Notes: generated from the letters alone by a model not told the origin. A stretch of 64,000 nt of DNA from Bacilli bacterium (GCA_017513865.1 JAFWMN010000008.1:62001-126000), one strand, 5' to 3'. Counted from the first letter of the stretch, positions 1 through 9,290 are shown. Made by a program: numbers and translations.

Positions 1-2
1 TT

Positions 3-74
3 TATAATGGAAAAGAATATGTTACCGAAAGAAGAATAATCAAGAAAATGTTTGACTTTCCTTCAAAAACATGA
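3..74 (+). CDS. possible 3' end of an upstream gene (partial)
   Basis: An open frame enters from the left edge and ends at TGA 72-74. A second frame, starting at base 1, ends at TAA 37-39, so which one is the true gene tail cannot be decided here. The longer frame would run into the rplU promoter (-35 at 52-57). No domain is recognisable in so few residues. Confidence 0.25.
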   Translation, partial: YNGKEYVTERRIIKKMFDFPSKT

Positions 75-80
75 TAAAAT
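52..80 (+). promoter_or_regulatory. vegetative promoter of the rplU operon
   Basis: TTGACT at 52-57, a 17-base spacer and TAAAAT at 75-80 form a near-consensus housekeeping promoter placed just before the L21 leader. This is read from the sequence only. Confidence 0.75.
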
Positions 81-85
81 CTTAA

Positions 86-180
86 ATTGTGTAGAGCTCC
101 TCTACAACCGCGCAGAAAAGGTTTTGAAAAAATACTTTGTAGTATTACCTTTATGGCGAGTCTTAGATTATAAAGGAGGT
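86..180 (+). ncRNA. ribosomal protein L21 leader
   Basis: The roughly 95-base leader between promoter and rplU holds two clear hairpins, GTAGAG-CTC-CTCTAC near 91-105 and AATACT-TTGT-AGTATT near 130-145, before the AAGGAGG ribosome site. Firmicutes rplU operons commonly carry an L21 leader that is thought to mediate autoregulation by the ribosomal protein. Position and two-stem layout fit that family. The exact boundaries are estimated. Confidence 0.7.
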
Positions 181-185
181 TTAAT

Positions 186-485
186 ATGAAAGCGGTAATT
201 AGTACTGGCGGTAAACAATATTATGTCGAAGAGGGCAGCGTTTTATATCTTGAAAAATTAGATGCACCAGTAGATTCTACAGTTACTTTCGATGAAGTTT
301 TAATGATTGGTGGTACAACAGGAACACCTTTAGTAAAAGGCGCTAAAGTAGAAGCTAAAGTATTAAAACAAGGAAAGAGTAAAAAAATAAAAGTCTATAA
401 ATATAGACAAAAGAAAAAATATCGTAGAACTCAAGGACATCGTCAACCATATACTAAAGTTGAAATTACAAAGTTAGTAAAATAA
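186..485 (+). CDS. rplU: 50S ribosomal protein bL21
   Basis: This 99-residue protein is bL21, a large-subunit protein that binds 23S rRNA. The N-terminal [10 protein letters not shown] and the basic block near residues 58-80 ([20 protein letters not shown]) are typical, and the length fits the family (about 103). It opens the classic rplU-prp-rpmA operon. Its stop overlaps the start of prp by one base. AAGGAGG stands before the ATG. The structured leader upstream suggests feedback control by ribosomal protein level. Confidence 0.98.
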   Translation: MKAVISTGGKQYYVEEGSVLYLEKLDAPVDSTVTFDEVLMIGGTTGTPLVKGAKVEAKVLKQGKSKKIKVYKYRQKKKYRRTQGHRQPYTKVEITKLVK

Positions 486-778
486 TGACAAAGATTATTA
501 TAAATAAAGACCATATTGAAATTAAAGGTCATGCGATGTTTGATGAGTACGGTAAAGATATTGTATGTGCGGCTCTTTCTAGCATTGTAATTACTAGTAT
601 AAATGGAATTTTAAGTATCGATAAAGAAGCTATTAAATATAATCAAAAAAAAGGATTAATAGAAATAGATATTTTAAAACATTCTAAAGAAGTCGATGCT
701 TTAATTTTAAATATGATAAATTTATTAAAAGAATTAAAATTACAGTATAAAAAAAATATACAAATCGAGGAGGTGTAG
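485..778 (+). CDS. prp: ribosomal-processing cysteine protease Prp
   Basis: This 97-residue protein matches Prp (YsxB), the cysteine protease that removes the N-terminal extension of ribosomal protein L27 in Firmicutes. The catalytic pair is visible as H16 in KGHAMFDEYG and C28 in DIVCAAL. The 12-residue spacing equals that of the Staphylococcus aureus enzyme. The gene sits between rplU and rpmA, as usual. The downstream rpmA product carries an extension of the expected type, so enzyme and substrate are both present. Confidence 0.95.
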   Translation: MTKIIINKDHIEIKGHAMFDEYGKDIVCAALSSIVITSINGILSIDKEAIKYNQKKGLIEIDILKHSKEVDALILNMINLLKELKLQYKKNIQIEEV

Positions 779-781
779 TTT

Positions 782-1066
782 ATGACCATGTTAAAATTAG
801 ATATTCAATTATTTGCTCATAAAAAAGGTCAAGGTTCTACTAAAAATGGTAGAGACTCAGAATCTAAAAGACTTGGAGCAAAAGCTGCTGACGGAGAAGT
901 TGTTAGTGGTGGATCTATTTTATATCGTCAAAGAGGAACTAAAATATATCCTGGCGTTAATGTAGGAATTGGTAAAGATGATACTTTATTTGCTAAAATA
1001 ACTGGTATTGTTAAATTTGAACGTTTAGGAAGAGATAAAAAACAAGTGAGTGTTTATCCAGAGTAG
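782..1066 (+). CDS. rpmA: 50S ribosomal protein bL27 with cleavable N-terminal extension
   Basis: bL27 reaches the peptidyl-transferase centre with its N-terminus. The body ([17 protein letters not shown], later [16 protein letters not shown]) is diagnostic. The protein begins with an extension ending LDIQLF, followed by AHKKG, which fits Prp cleavage after the phenylalanine. Two ATGs compete: 782 and 788. The second gives the usual MLKL start, and the GGAGG site allows either. A strong terminator follows. Confidence 0.97.
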   Translation: MTMLKLDIQLFAHKKGQGSTKNGRDSESKRLGAKAADGEVVSGGSILYRQRGTKIYPGVNVGIGKDDTLFAKITGIVKFERLGRDKKQVSVYPE

Positions 1067-1090
1067 GAATTATCCTACTTTTTTATTTTT
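1062..1090 (+). terminator. intrinsic terminator after rpmA
   Basis: The stem AGTAGGA / TCCTACT around an ATTA loop is followed by a T-rich run. It overlaps the rpmA stop codon and may also serve the convergent DUF192 gene. Confidence 0.8.
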
Positions 1091-1356
1091 TCACCCACCT
1101 TTAAATTTAAATAGTTTGGTTTTGTTTCATAAGTATATGTAACATTTTTTTTTGGTAAAATTATTTTCCATGGTTTTACATTTTTATAAATATATAATAT
1201 TTTATCGTTTTTATCAGTTAATATTATATCAATATTTGTTTTCATAAAGAAAGTGTGAACTCCATTACATTTTATTTTTAAAACATAGTCAAAATCTCTT
1301 AAAAACATTAAGCCTTTAAACCTTTTTATAAAGGTGTTTGCTTCTTTTATTTTCAT
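1075..1356 (-). CDS. DUF192 family protein
   Basis: This 93-residue protein fits DUF192, a small beta-rich family of unknown function. Family landmarks are KRFKGLMFLRDF near residues 12-23, the HTFFMKTNIDIILTD block at about 34-48, and a C-terminal segment with a LKVGEKI ending. Many family members are exported, but no signal peptide is visible here, so it is probably cytoplasmic. It is encoded convergently to rpmA, alone on its strand. The family call is firm, but the role is unknown. Confidence 0.8.
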   Translation of the reverse strand: MKIKEANTFIKRFKGLMFLRDFDYVLKIKCNGVHTFFMKTNIDIILTDKNDKILYIYKNVKPWKIILPKKNVTYTYETKPNYLNLKVGEKIKK

Positions 1357-1470
1357 AGAATCACCAATTTTAATATATCATTTTAATATTTGTTTGTAAA
1401 TAAATATTAGTACTTGATTTTTTGTTAAAAGTAAATTATAATGTATATAGAAATAATTGGAGGCTAGGAT

Positions 1471-1662
1471 ATGAAGTTAAATAATAAAGGTCAAGCCCTT
1501 GTTGAATATTTATTAATTATCGCGGTAATTAGTGTTATCGTTGTTAGTGTTGTTAGATTACTCGGTGGCTATGTACAGGATTCTATGACAAAATCATCTT
1601 GTAAATTAATTGATAAAGAGTATGTTGAAGGTGCTCATCCTGGAGAGGGTTCTTGTCAATAA
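1471..1662 (+). CDS. Flp-like class III prepilin
   Basis: The 63-residue protein begins MKLNNKGQALVEYLLIIAV: a short basic leader, a glycine, then QALVEY and a hydrophobic helix of about 20 residues. This is the Flp/Tad pilin pattern, in which a prepilin peptidase cuts after the glycine. The tail has two cysteines. No Tad assembly gene (ATPase, TadB/C, peptidase) is in the window, so it would need machinery elsewhere. A GGAGG site precedes the ATG. Confidence 0.65.
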   Translation: MKLNNKGQALVEYLLIIAVISVIVVSVVRLLGGYVQDSMTKSSCKLIDKEYVEGAHPGEGSCQ

Positions 1663-1690
1663 AAGATATTTATTATCTTTTTTTGTTAGT
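1663..1690 (+). terminator. terminator after the Flp-like gene
   Basis: AAAGATA and TATCTTT pair around a short loop and are followed by T residues. Confidence 0.65.
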
Positions 1691-1695
1691 GTAAT

Positions 1696-2094
1696 ATGAA
1701 TATACTTAAGAGAAAGTATTGGTATGTTTGTTTAATTTTAAGTATTTCGACTTTGGGTTTATATACTTTTTATGTTGGGAAAAAACTTCATGTTTATGAT
1801 AAAGAAGCTTGGTATTCTAATAAATATTTTTGGATTTTATCTTTTATTTGTGGGATAGTACCTGGATTAATAATGTTTTTTATATTTTATATTGAGATTG
1901 GGTGCATGGTTTGTAAAAAATTAAGTGTTCCTTTTGATAATTATTATATATATCCTTATATTTGGGTGATTAGTTTAATTATTCCAATAATAGGATGGAC
2001 ATTGTTTATTATTTTAGTGATTTATGTGCATTTTTGGTATATCTTCTATTTAAAAAGGGGATATGGGGAAGCATATTTAAAAAAAGTATACTAA
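1696..2094 (+). CDS. hypothetical membrane protein
   Basis: This 132-residue protein has about four hydrophobic segments (near residues 8-27, 45-66, 87-101 and 103-120) and a basic C-terminal end. I recognise no family. No ribosome site is evident, and the first ATG lies just behind the preceding terminator, so the start is uncertain. Its own terminator follows the stop codon. Confidence 0.55.
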   Translation: MNILKRKYWYVCLILSISTLGLYTFYVGKKLHVYDKEAWYSNKYFWILSFICGIVPGLIMFFIFYIEIGCMVCKKLSVPFDNYYIYPYIWVISLIIPIIGWTLFIILVIYVHFWYIFYLKRGYGEAYLKKVY

Positions 2095-2112
2095 TTTGGT
2101 ATGCTTTTTATA
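2081..2112 (+). terminator. terminator before nusB
   Basis: AAAGTATAC pairs with GTATGCTTT (one G-T pair) and is followed by T residues. Confidence 0.7.
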
Positions 2113-2156
2113 TGGACTTAATACTTTTGATTTGATACAATGTAATTGGTGGTTTT

Positions 2157-2561
2157 ATGGAAAACAGAAGTGAACTTAGAAAAAAATGTATGACAATTTT
2201 ATATCAAATCGAAGTTTATGATAAAAATAAAATGAAATATGAAATTGATGATGTTATTAAAGAAGTAACTAATATTGATAATGAGTTTGTTAAAGAAATA
2301 GTTTATGGAGTAATTACTTATAAAAAAGATATTGATGTGACGGCGAATAAGTATTTAGATGGCTGGACTATTGATAGATTAGGAAATACGGATATTGCTA
2401 TTTTAAGGATGGGAATATTTGAACTTTTATATACTGATACTCCACCAGTAGTGGCTATTAATGAGGCAATTGAACTTGCTAAAGCATATAGTGATGATAA
2501 GGTTAGAAAAATGATTAATGGAGTGTTAGATAAAGTTTATCATAGTAAAGAGGAAGAATAA
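2157..2561 (+). CDS. nusB: transcription antitermination factor NusB
   Basis: NusB (134 residues) binds boxA RNA with NusE and supports antitermination of rRNA operons. The helical pattern and the signature stretch LGNTDIAILRMGIFELLYTD around residues 75-95, followed by VAINEAIELAKAYSDDKVRKMINGVLD, are clear family marks. It is the first gene of nusB-xseA-xseB, the arrangement found in Bacilli, and its stop overlaps the xseA start by one base. Confidence 0.97.
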   Translation: MENRSELRKKCMTILYQIEVYDKNKMKYEIDDVIKEVTNIDNEFVKEIVYGVITYKKDIDVTANKYLDGWTIDRLGNTDIAILRMGIFELLYTDTPPVVAINEAIELAKAYSDDKVRKMINGVLDKVYHSKEEE

Positions 2562-3838
2562 TGAGTGATAAATATTTAACTATAAGTGCGATTACGCGTT
2601 ATTTAAAATCAAGATTTGATAGTGATGAAAATTTACAAACTGTTTTTTTAAAAGGGGAAATATCTAATTTTAAGTCTCATACTTCAGGTCATTTCTATTT
2701 TTCTTTAAAAGATGAAAACAGTAAAATTAACGCAATTATGTTTAGAGGAAGTGCCTCTAAAATTTTATTTAAGCCAGCTGATGGAATGAAAGTTTTAGTT
2801 ACTGGCCGAATTAGTGTGTACGAGGCAACTGGTAATTATCAAATTTATGTAGATGAAATGCTAGAGGATGGTATTGGTAATTTATATATTGCTTTTGAAG
2901 AACTTAAGAAAAAGCTTTCCAGCGAAGGTTTGTTTGATGAGGCTAAAAAGAAAAAAATACCTAAGATTCCTAAAAGAGTAGGAATTATAACAGCGCCTAC
3001 AGGAGCGGCTGTCAGAGATATAATTACAACTATTAAAAGACGTTTTCCAAGCACAGAAACTATTTTATTTCCAACTTTAGTTCAAGGAGAAAATGCGAAA
3101 GAGAGTATTGCTAATAATATTAGAAAAGCTAATGAATATGATATTGATGTTCTTATTGTTGGTCGTGGCGGTGGTTCGATTGAAGATTTATGGGCTTTTA
3201 ATGAAGAGGTTGTGGCTCGAGCTATTTATGAATCTTCTATACCTATAATAAGTGCGGTTGGTCATGAAGTAGATTTTACGATTGCTGATTTTGTGGCTGA
3301 TTTAAGAGCTCCAACCCCAACTGCGGCAGCTGAACTTGCTGTTCCTAATGTTATGGATTTAAAGAGTCACATTAATAATTTAGTTATAAGACTTAATGAG
3401 AATATTATTAAAAAAGTAAATTATCAAAAATTATATTTAGATTCAATAAAAAATTCTTTTGTTATTAAAAATCCAATGATAATGTTTGATAATAAAAAAC
3501 AAAAATTAGATTTAATTAATAGTAAGATTAATGATTTGTTAATTAAAAACCTTGATGATAAAAAAGAAAGGTTAAATTTACTTAAAAAAAGTTATATCTT
3601 AATGAATCCTGAATTGATATATAAGGATAAAAGGAATGTAATTAAAAATGTAATTGAAAAATTAGAACTATTAAATCCTTTAAATGTTTTAGCTAGAGGA
3701 TATAGTATTACTTATTTAAATGATAAATCTTTGAAGAGTATAAACTATGTTAAAAAGGATGATACGGTTTTGATAAAAGTAACCGATGGAAATATAAAAG
3801 CAAAAGTTTTGGAGATAAAGGAGGAAACGCATGGCTAA
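2561..3838 (+). CDS. xseA: exodeoxyribonuclease VII large subunit
   Basis: The 425-residue protein is XseA. With XseB it degrades single-stranded DNA in both directions. The N-terminal OB-fold (residues about 1-100) contains LKGEISNFKSHTSGHFYFSL. The catalytic region shows RVGIITAPTGAAVRDI, VGRGGGSIEDLWAFNEE and SAVGHEVDFTIADFVAD. A long helical, lysine-rich arm follows (about 260-390), as in the family. The gene overlaps nusB by one base and xseB by eight bases, which indicates translational coupling. Confidence 0.97.
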   Translation: MSDKYLTISAITRYLKSRFDSDENLQTVFLKGEISNFKSHTSGHFYFSLKDENSKINAIMFRGSASKILFKPADGMKVLVTGRISVYEATGNYQIYVDEMLEDGIGNLYIAFEELKKKLSSEGLFDEAKKKKIPKIPKRVGIITAPTGAAVRDIITTIKRRFPSTETILFPTLVQGENAKESIANNIRKANEYDIDVLIVGRGGGSIEDLWAFNEEVVARAIYESSIPIISAVGHEVDFTIADFVADLRAPTPTAAAELAVPNVMDLKSHINNLVIRLNENIIKKVNYQKLYLDSIKNSFVIKNPMIMFDNKKQKLDLINSKINDLLIKNLDDKKERLNLLKKSYILMNPELIYKDKRNVIKNVIEKLELLNPLNVLARGYSITYLNDKSLKSINYVKKDDTVLIKVTDGNIKAKVLEIKEETHG

Positions 3839-4061
3839 AAGTGAAAAAAAATTTGAAGATAAACTTTCAGATTTAGAAGAAATTGTTGCTACTTTAGAAA
3901 GTGGTGATGTTCCACTTGATGAATCTATTAAGAAATATACAGAAGCAATGAAACTTGTTAAAGAATGTGATGAAGAACTTAAAACGGTTGAGGATAAAGT
4001 AAATAAGATTGTTTCTGAGGATGGCAATTTAAAAGATTTTGATGTTTCAGAAGTAAAGTGA
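3831..4061 (+). CDS. xseB: exodeoxyribonuclease VII small subunit
   Basis: This is a 76-residue helical protein with the XseB pattern FEDKLSDLEEIVATLESGDVPLDESIKKYTEAM. It binds the long arm of XseA. Length, sequence and overlap with xseA all agree. A ribosome site (AAGGAGG) lies inside the end of xseA. Confidence 0.96.
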   Translation: MAKSEKKFEDKLSDLEEIVATLESGDVPLDESIKKYTEAMKLVKECDEELKTVEDKVNKIVSEDGNLKDFDVSEVK

Positions 4062-4083
4062 TGTAAACACTTTATTTTTTTAT
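4055..4083 (+). terminator. terminator of the nusB-xseA-xseB operon
   Basis: AAAGTG pairs with CACTTT across a 7-base loop and is followed by ATTTTTTT. It overlaps the xseB stop codon. Confidence 0.7.
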
Positions 4084-4123
4084 TTTATTATTAATTCTTG
4101 GTATACTAATTATAGGTGATATT

Positions 4124-4591
4124 ATGAAAAATAAAGGCTTTACTTTAATAGAATTACTTGGAGTGATCGTTGTTTTAACAATTATTTCTTTAATAACGAT
4201 ACCAATAATAGATGTTGCTTTAAATAAAGGTAAGGACGGTCTTTCGGAAACGCAAAAAAACCAAGTTATAAAGGGGTTAAAGGATTATTATATAAGTAAT
4301 CCTGATGCTTTAAACAGTATAATGTTAAATGAAACAAAATGTGTTTCTGTTAGTTTTTTACAAGAAAATGGTTATTTACCTAGTAGTATAGTTGATCCAA
4401 AAACAGGTAATGGAATCCTTGAAGTATGTATTCATAAAATGTGTACTCATCAAACTTTTACAACGAAAAATGGCGATGTCGTTTGTGAGGTTAGTGATAT
4501 TAGTTTATTAAAAGACGGTGATTTAAGTAAGTATAATGAAAATCCTGTTCATTGGAAATATCAATATAGTGTTAATACAAATGATGACTAA
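4124..4591 (+). CDS. type IV-like pseudopilin
   Basis: The protein (155 residues) begins MKNKGFTLIELLGVIVVL: a short basic leader, G5, F6 and E10 at the +5 position, then a hydrophobic helix. That is the type IV prepilin cleavage and methylation motif used by prepilin peptidase. The rest has four cysteines and no recognised domain. No ComG/Pil assembly gene is nearby. The next gene, 11 bases on, encodes an Ig-like membrane protein and probably shares the transcript. The ribosome site is AGGTGAT, five bases before the ATG. Confidence 0.75.
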   Translation: MKNKGFTLIELLGVIVVLTIISLITIPIIDVALNKGKDGLSETQKNQVIKGLKDYYISNPDALNSIMLNETKCVSVSFLQENGYLPSSIVDPKTGNGILEVCIHKMCTHQTFTTKNGDVVCEVSDISLLKDGDLSKYNENPVHWKYQYSVNTNDD

Positions 4592-4602
4592 AGAGGGGTA
4601 AT

Positions 4603-5409
4603 ATGCAAAAAAGGTTTAAAGTTTTTCATTTAATTATCTTTTTTATAATAATTTTATTATCAATTATTTTGTTTTATTTAATAATTAAATTTTTACATGA
4701 AAAAAAGACATATGAACCTTATAAAAAAATACAAAAATCTCAAGCTAATGTTGTAATAAATGGTGATTATTTGACCTATGTTACTTTAGGTGAAAAATAT
4801 ATCGAGCCAGGAGCAACGGTTTATCTAAATGGTAAAAAAACATCAAATAAAGTTATAACTACATATTATGATAATGGTGAGCAAGTATTTAGCATTGATA
4901 CTAAGTATGATGGTGATTATTTAGTTGAGTATAGATATGGTAAAAATATTGCAACTCGTGCAGTTATAGTGTGTGATCGAAAAATCCCAGAATTTAATAG
5001 TGTTGAAACTAAAACAATTACGGATTTAGAAACTGTAATATATGATGTTAATGAAGGAGTTACAGCTTATGATAATTCTGGAAAAGTCGATGTTTTATGT
5101 GATAATTCTTTAGGTTCTCTTCCTGGTAATTATGTAATTTCTTGTAAAGCTGTCGATGTGTTTAAAAATATTAATACCAAAAAAAGGTTAATTAAAGTAA
5201 TTCCTGGAATTAAATTTAATTATAGGGATAACTTAGAAATTACTTTCCCTAAAGGCGAGAATTATATATATAAATATAGTTTAGATAGTGGGAAAACTTT
5301 TATAGATTGTAATCAAACTACAAAAATAGATGTTAATGAAGGAAGTGTTATTGCCGCAGTTTATTTAAATGGTGAACTATTAATGTCTAATACTTATTAT
5401 ATAAATTAA
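4603..5409 (+). CDS. membrane-anchored Ig-like (DUF5011-type) protein
   Basis: This 268-residue protein has a basic start and one hydrophobic anchor (about residues 8-28), with the remainder predicted outside the cell. Two regions resemble bacterial Ig-like/DUF5011 domains: about 45-125 (YVTLGEKYIEPGATVYLNG and NIATRAVIVCD) and about 130-205 (DVNEGVTAYDNSGKVDV, SLGSLPGNYVISCKAVD). It follows the pseudopilin gene after 11 bases, which suggests a joint surface role. The function is otherwise unknown. Confidence 0.6.
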   Translation: MQKRFKVFHLIIFFIIILLSIILFYLIIKFLHEKKTYEPYKKIQKSQANVVINGDYLTYVTLGEKYIEPGATVYLNGKKTSNKVITTYYDNGEQVFSIDTKYDGDYLVEYRYGKNIATRAVIVCDRKIPEFNSVETKTITDLETVIYDVNEGVTAYDNSGKVDVLCDNSLGSLPGNYVISCKAVDVFKNINTKKRLIKVIPGIKFNYRDNLEITFPKGENYIYKYSLDSGKTFIDCNQTTKIDVNEGSVIAAVYLNGELLMSNTYYIN

Positions 5410-5436
5410 AAAAACCTCAATTTGAGGTTTTTATAT
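5409..5436. terminator. bidirectional terminator between the Ig-like gene and lexA
   Basis: AAAACCTC pairs with GAGGTTTT, with A residues before and T residues after, so it can act on both convergent transcripts. Confidence 0.8.
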
Positions 5437-6048
5437 TTTTCTATATAAACCTATGGCTTTTCCTAAAATAACGACATTATCTAAAATAATAGGGTCCATT
5501 GTATCATTTTCGGGTTGAAGGCGAAAATGATTTTTTTCTTTATAAAATGTTTTTAATGTTACTTCGTTGTCATCGGTCATTGCAACAACTATTTCACCAT
5601 TTCTAGCATTGCTTTTTCTTTCAACAATAACTATGTCACCATCTAATATTCCAGCATTTATCATACTTAATCCTTCCACTTTTAAAGTGAAAACTTCTTT
5701 TCCTTTTGGAAGTAAATAACTAGGTAAGGCAAAATATTCATCTGGCATTTCAATAGCTTCGATAGGAGATCCAGCAGTAATTTTACCTAATAACGGTACT
5801 TCGGCAACTAATTCATTTTCGGGTTGAAATTCATTTTTTACTAGAAGTTCAATAGCTCTATTTTTTGATCCTTCTTTTTTTATGAAACCTTTACTTTCAA
5901 GATTTGAAAGATGAGCGTGGATAGTTGCTGGTGATGAAATGTTTAGGGCTTTACCAATTTCCCTTACAGTTGGTGGATATCCATGTGAAACAATATAGCT
6001 CTTGACAAAGTTTAAAACGTCATTTTGTCTTCGCGTTAATTTTTCCAT
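5431..6048 (-). CDS. lexA: SOS repressor LexA
   Basis: LexA represses SOS genes and cleaves itself when RecA is activated. The start at 6048 (MEKLTRRQ) follows AAGGAGG by a normal gap and gives 205 residues, the length of the Bacillus subtilis protein. An upstream start at 6075 would add an unlikely nine-residue leader. The winged-helix part spans residues 1-65. The cleavage site is the A-G bond in KITAGSPIEAIE, the catalytic serine lies in EGLSMINAGILDGD, and the lysine in EVTLKTFYKE. Its promoter carries a LexA-like palindrome overlapping the -35 box, so autoregulation is expected. Confidence 0.97.
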   Translation of the reverse strand: MEKLTRRQNDVLNFVKSYIVSHGYPPTVREIGKALNISSPATIHAHLSNLESKGFIKKEGSKNRAIELLVKNEFQPENELVAEVPLLGKITAGSPIEAIEMPDEYFALPSYLLPKGKEVFTLKVEGLSMINAGILDGDIVIVERKSNARNGEIVVAMTDDNEVTLKTFYKEKNHFRLQPENDTMDPIILDNVVILGKAIGLYRKI

Positions 6049-6075
6049 TTTTCCCTCCTTAAATATTCTGTACAC

Positions 6076-6115
6076 ATTTTAACACATTTTTTAAAAAAAG
6101 TCAAACATTTGTTTG
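6076..6115 (-). promoter_or_regulatory. lexA promoter with LexA operator
   Basis: On the minus strand TTGACT (6104-6099), 17 bases and TAAAAT (6081-6076) form the promoter. The palindrome CAAACATTTGTTTG at 6102-6115 overlaps the -35 box and resembles the Gram-positive LexA box (CGAAC-N4-GTTCG) with changes at the outer G/C positions. Confidence 0.7.
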
Positions 6116-6124
6116 AAAAAGGTA

Positions 6125-6153
6125 TTGACACGAAAATATGTTCGTGTTAAACT
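6125..6153 (+). promoter_or_regulatory. SOS promoter with LexA box in the spacer
   Basis: TTGACA (6125-6130), a 17-base spacer and TAAACT (6148-6153) form a strong promoter. The spacer starts with CGAAAATATGTTCG (6131-6144), one mismatch from the Bacillus LexA consensus CGAACATATGTTCG. A bound repressor would cover the promoter core. Confidence 0.85.
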
Positions 6154-6175
6154 TTGATTGTAAGGAGGGAAGATT

Positions 6176-6313
6176 ATGGAAATGTTAAGAAGCAAATCTA
6201 TTATCGCATTGACTATTATGATATTGGGGGTGAGTTATTTAACGGCTATTAATAATGTTAATGCTAGTCATAGTGCTCCCCAAACCCAAGAAATTATCTC
6301 GGAACGTGCTTAA
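6176..6313 (+). CDS. short SOS-controlled membrane peptide, YneA-like by position
   Basis: This 45-residue reading frame follows a perfect AAGGAGGG site by six bases and starts MEMLRSKSII. Residues 9-24 form one hydrophobic segment, and the last 20 residues are polar (NASHSAPQTQ). It lies between divergent lexA and yneF, where Bacillus species carry yneA, the SOS-induced inhibitor of cell division (about 100 residues: one membrane helix plus LysM). Here the LysM part is absent. I infer a minimal division inhibitor. The evidence is position, the LexA box and topology, not sequence similarity. A secreted peptide is the alternative reading. Confidence 0.7.
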   Translation: MEMLRSKSIIALTIMILGVSYLTAINNVNASHSAPQTQEIISERA

Positions 6314-6386
6314 TTTAAAAATATATGCATATAATTAGCTTGTAATTAGTACTATTTTTTAGTAAAATATTTTTAGGAGGTTATTT

Positions 6387-6602
6387 ATGGCATTATTTTT
6401 AGATATATTAAAAGTATTAATTGGTTTAGTAGTTGGAGTTATTGTTGGTTTTTTAATAGCTAGAAAGCTTACTAAAAAGCAATTAAAAGAGAATCCACCT
6501 ATTAATGAAAAAATGATTAAGGCAATGATGGCTGGAATGGGTAGGACCCCTAGTCAAAAACAGGTTAATCAAATGATGAAATCAATGCAGAAATATATGT
6601 AG
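6387..6602 (+). CDS. yneF: YneF family (UPF0154) membrane protein
   Basis: The 71-residue protein has one N-terminal membrane helix (about residues 5-25), then the conserved segment [35 protein letters not shown], which defines UPF0154/YneF. Its function is unknown. In Bacillus subtilis yneF lies in the lexA-yneA region, and here it is the second gene to the right of lexA. AGGAGG precedes the start. Confidence 0.93.
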   Translation: MALFLDILKVLIGLVVGVIVGFLIARKLTKKQLKENPPINEKMIKAMMAGMGRTPSQKQVNQMMKSMQKYM

Positions 6603-6616
6603 CATTGATTTTTTTC

Positions 6617-8132
<1,516 letters not shown>

Positions 8133-8243
8133 TTTATCACCTTATTAAAAAAATATGAAGAATTTGTAAATTTTAGAACATATTATTGTTGCTTAAATAA
8201 ATAGTTTATGTTATACTGATTTTGTATAGTAAGGGGTGATGAT

Positions 8244-9290
8244 GTGGATAGTAAAAATAAATTTTTTCCATTTGATCATAAGCCAAGTAAAAATTTATCT
8301 GACTATATTTTAGATGATATAAATGAAGAAGAAATAGTAGATGATTTATCTTTTAATACAAAAGATAGTCAGACGTTTTCTTCTCAAGATATTAAAATTT
8401 GTACTGACCCTTCTAGCGATTTTTTTATGAGTTCGGAGCTTGAAAGTTCTAGTGTAGCACCGGATAACATATTGAGTGATACAGGTATTGATGGTTTTGA
8501 TACTGGTGTTTCAAAAATTGATGCAGATTTAAGTGATGCTTTTATTGGAATAAATAGTACTTTACCAAAAAAAGAAATTGAAGTTTTGTCTTTAGATGAA
8601 GCTAAAGTGACTCATAATAGTTTAAAACATAATGAAAAAATTAATGGTAAAAGACATATTAAACATTCTAGAGAAACCACTAATAAATATGTTGTTGCCC
8701 TTGTTGTAGTTGGAGCTTTATTAATGGTTTGGTATACCTCATTTATTCAATCAGTAGCTTCAAACAATGTTCAAAAGCAATTAAGTGATAATACGTTAAA
8801 TCCTAGTAATAATAACAACAATAATAACAATGGTAATAATAATGGTAAAAATAATCGTTCAAATGGTGGTAGTTCAAGATATGATAAGCAACCAAAAGAA
8901 AGTGATAATGGATCTTGGGATATAAGGTTTACAGATATGTATGAAAAGAGTAAAATTGGAAATGCACGAGAAATAACGCCACCTACATATACTTCAACAA
9001 AAGTTCTTTTTAATGTAACGCTTTCAGAACCTGGAGACCAAATAACTTATAATTTAACTATTAAGAATTGTGGAACTTTAAATGCTAAAGTGTCTAGTAT
9101 TTATGTACTCCCAGAAAACAACGATGATGATGTTATATTATTCTATGTAAGTGGTCTTGAAGTCGGAGATTTTTTGGATGCTGGCAAATCAGCTACTTTA
9201 AATGTAACGGCAAAATATAATGAATATGTTGCTGGATTACCAAATATTGTAAAAAGCGTTTCAGTTATTGTCAATTATATTCAACGTTAA
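8244..9290 (+). CDS. single-pass surface protein with C-terminal TasA/DUF11-like domain
   Basis: A 348-residue protein starting at GTG 8244, seven bases after AAGGGG. Residues 1-145 are acidic and probably cytoplasmic. One membrane helix follows (about 149-170, KYVVALVVVGALLMVWY), then an Asn/Gly-rich linker (about 185-215) and a beta-rich C-terminal domain (about 230-348) with LSEPGDQITYNLTIKNCGTLNAKV. The last motif also appears in the protein at 48919-49503 (YQPGDSVTYTLTIANKGS). It looks like a TasA or DUF11-type surface domain on an unusual type II anchor. Its function is unknown. Confidence 0.6.
   Translation: MDSKNKFFPFDHKPSKNLSDYILDDINEEEIVDDLSFNTKDSQTFSSQDIKICTDPSSDFFMSSELESSSVAPDNILSDTGIDGFDTGVSKIDADLSDAFIGINSTLPKKEIEVLSLDEAKVTHNSLKHNEKINGKRHIKHSRETTNKYVVALVVVGALLMVWYTSFIQSVASNNVQKQLSDNTLNPSNNNNNNNNGNNNGKNNRSNGGSSRYDKQPKESDNGSWDIRFTDMYEKSKIGNAREITPPTYTSTKVLFNVTLSEPGDQITYNLTIKNCGTLNAKVSSIYVLPENNDDDVILFYVSGLEVGDFLDAGKSATLNVTAKYNEYVAGLPNIVKSVSVIVNYIQR

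Noticed and set aside
8800..8880. AAT/AAC-rich stretch as a regulatory repeat
   Set aside because: It encodes the Asn-rich linker of the TasA-like membrane protein in frame.
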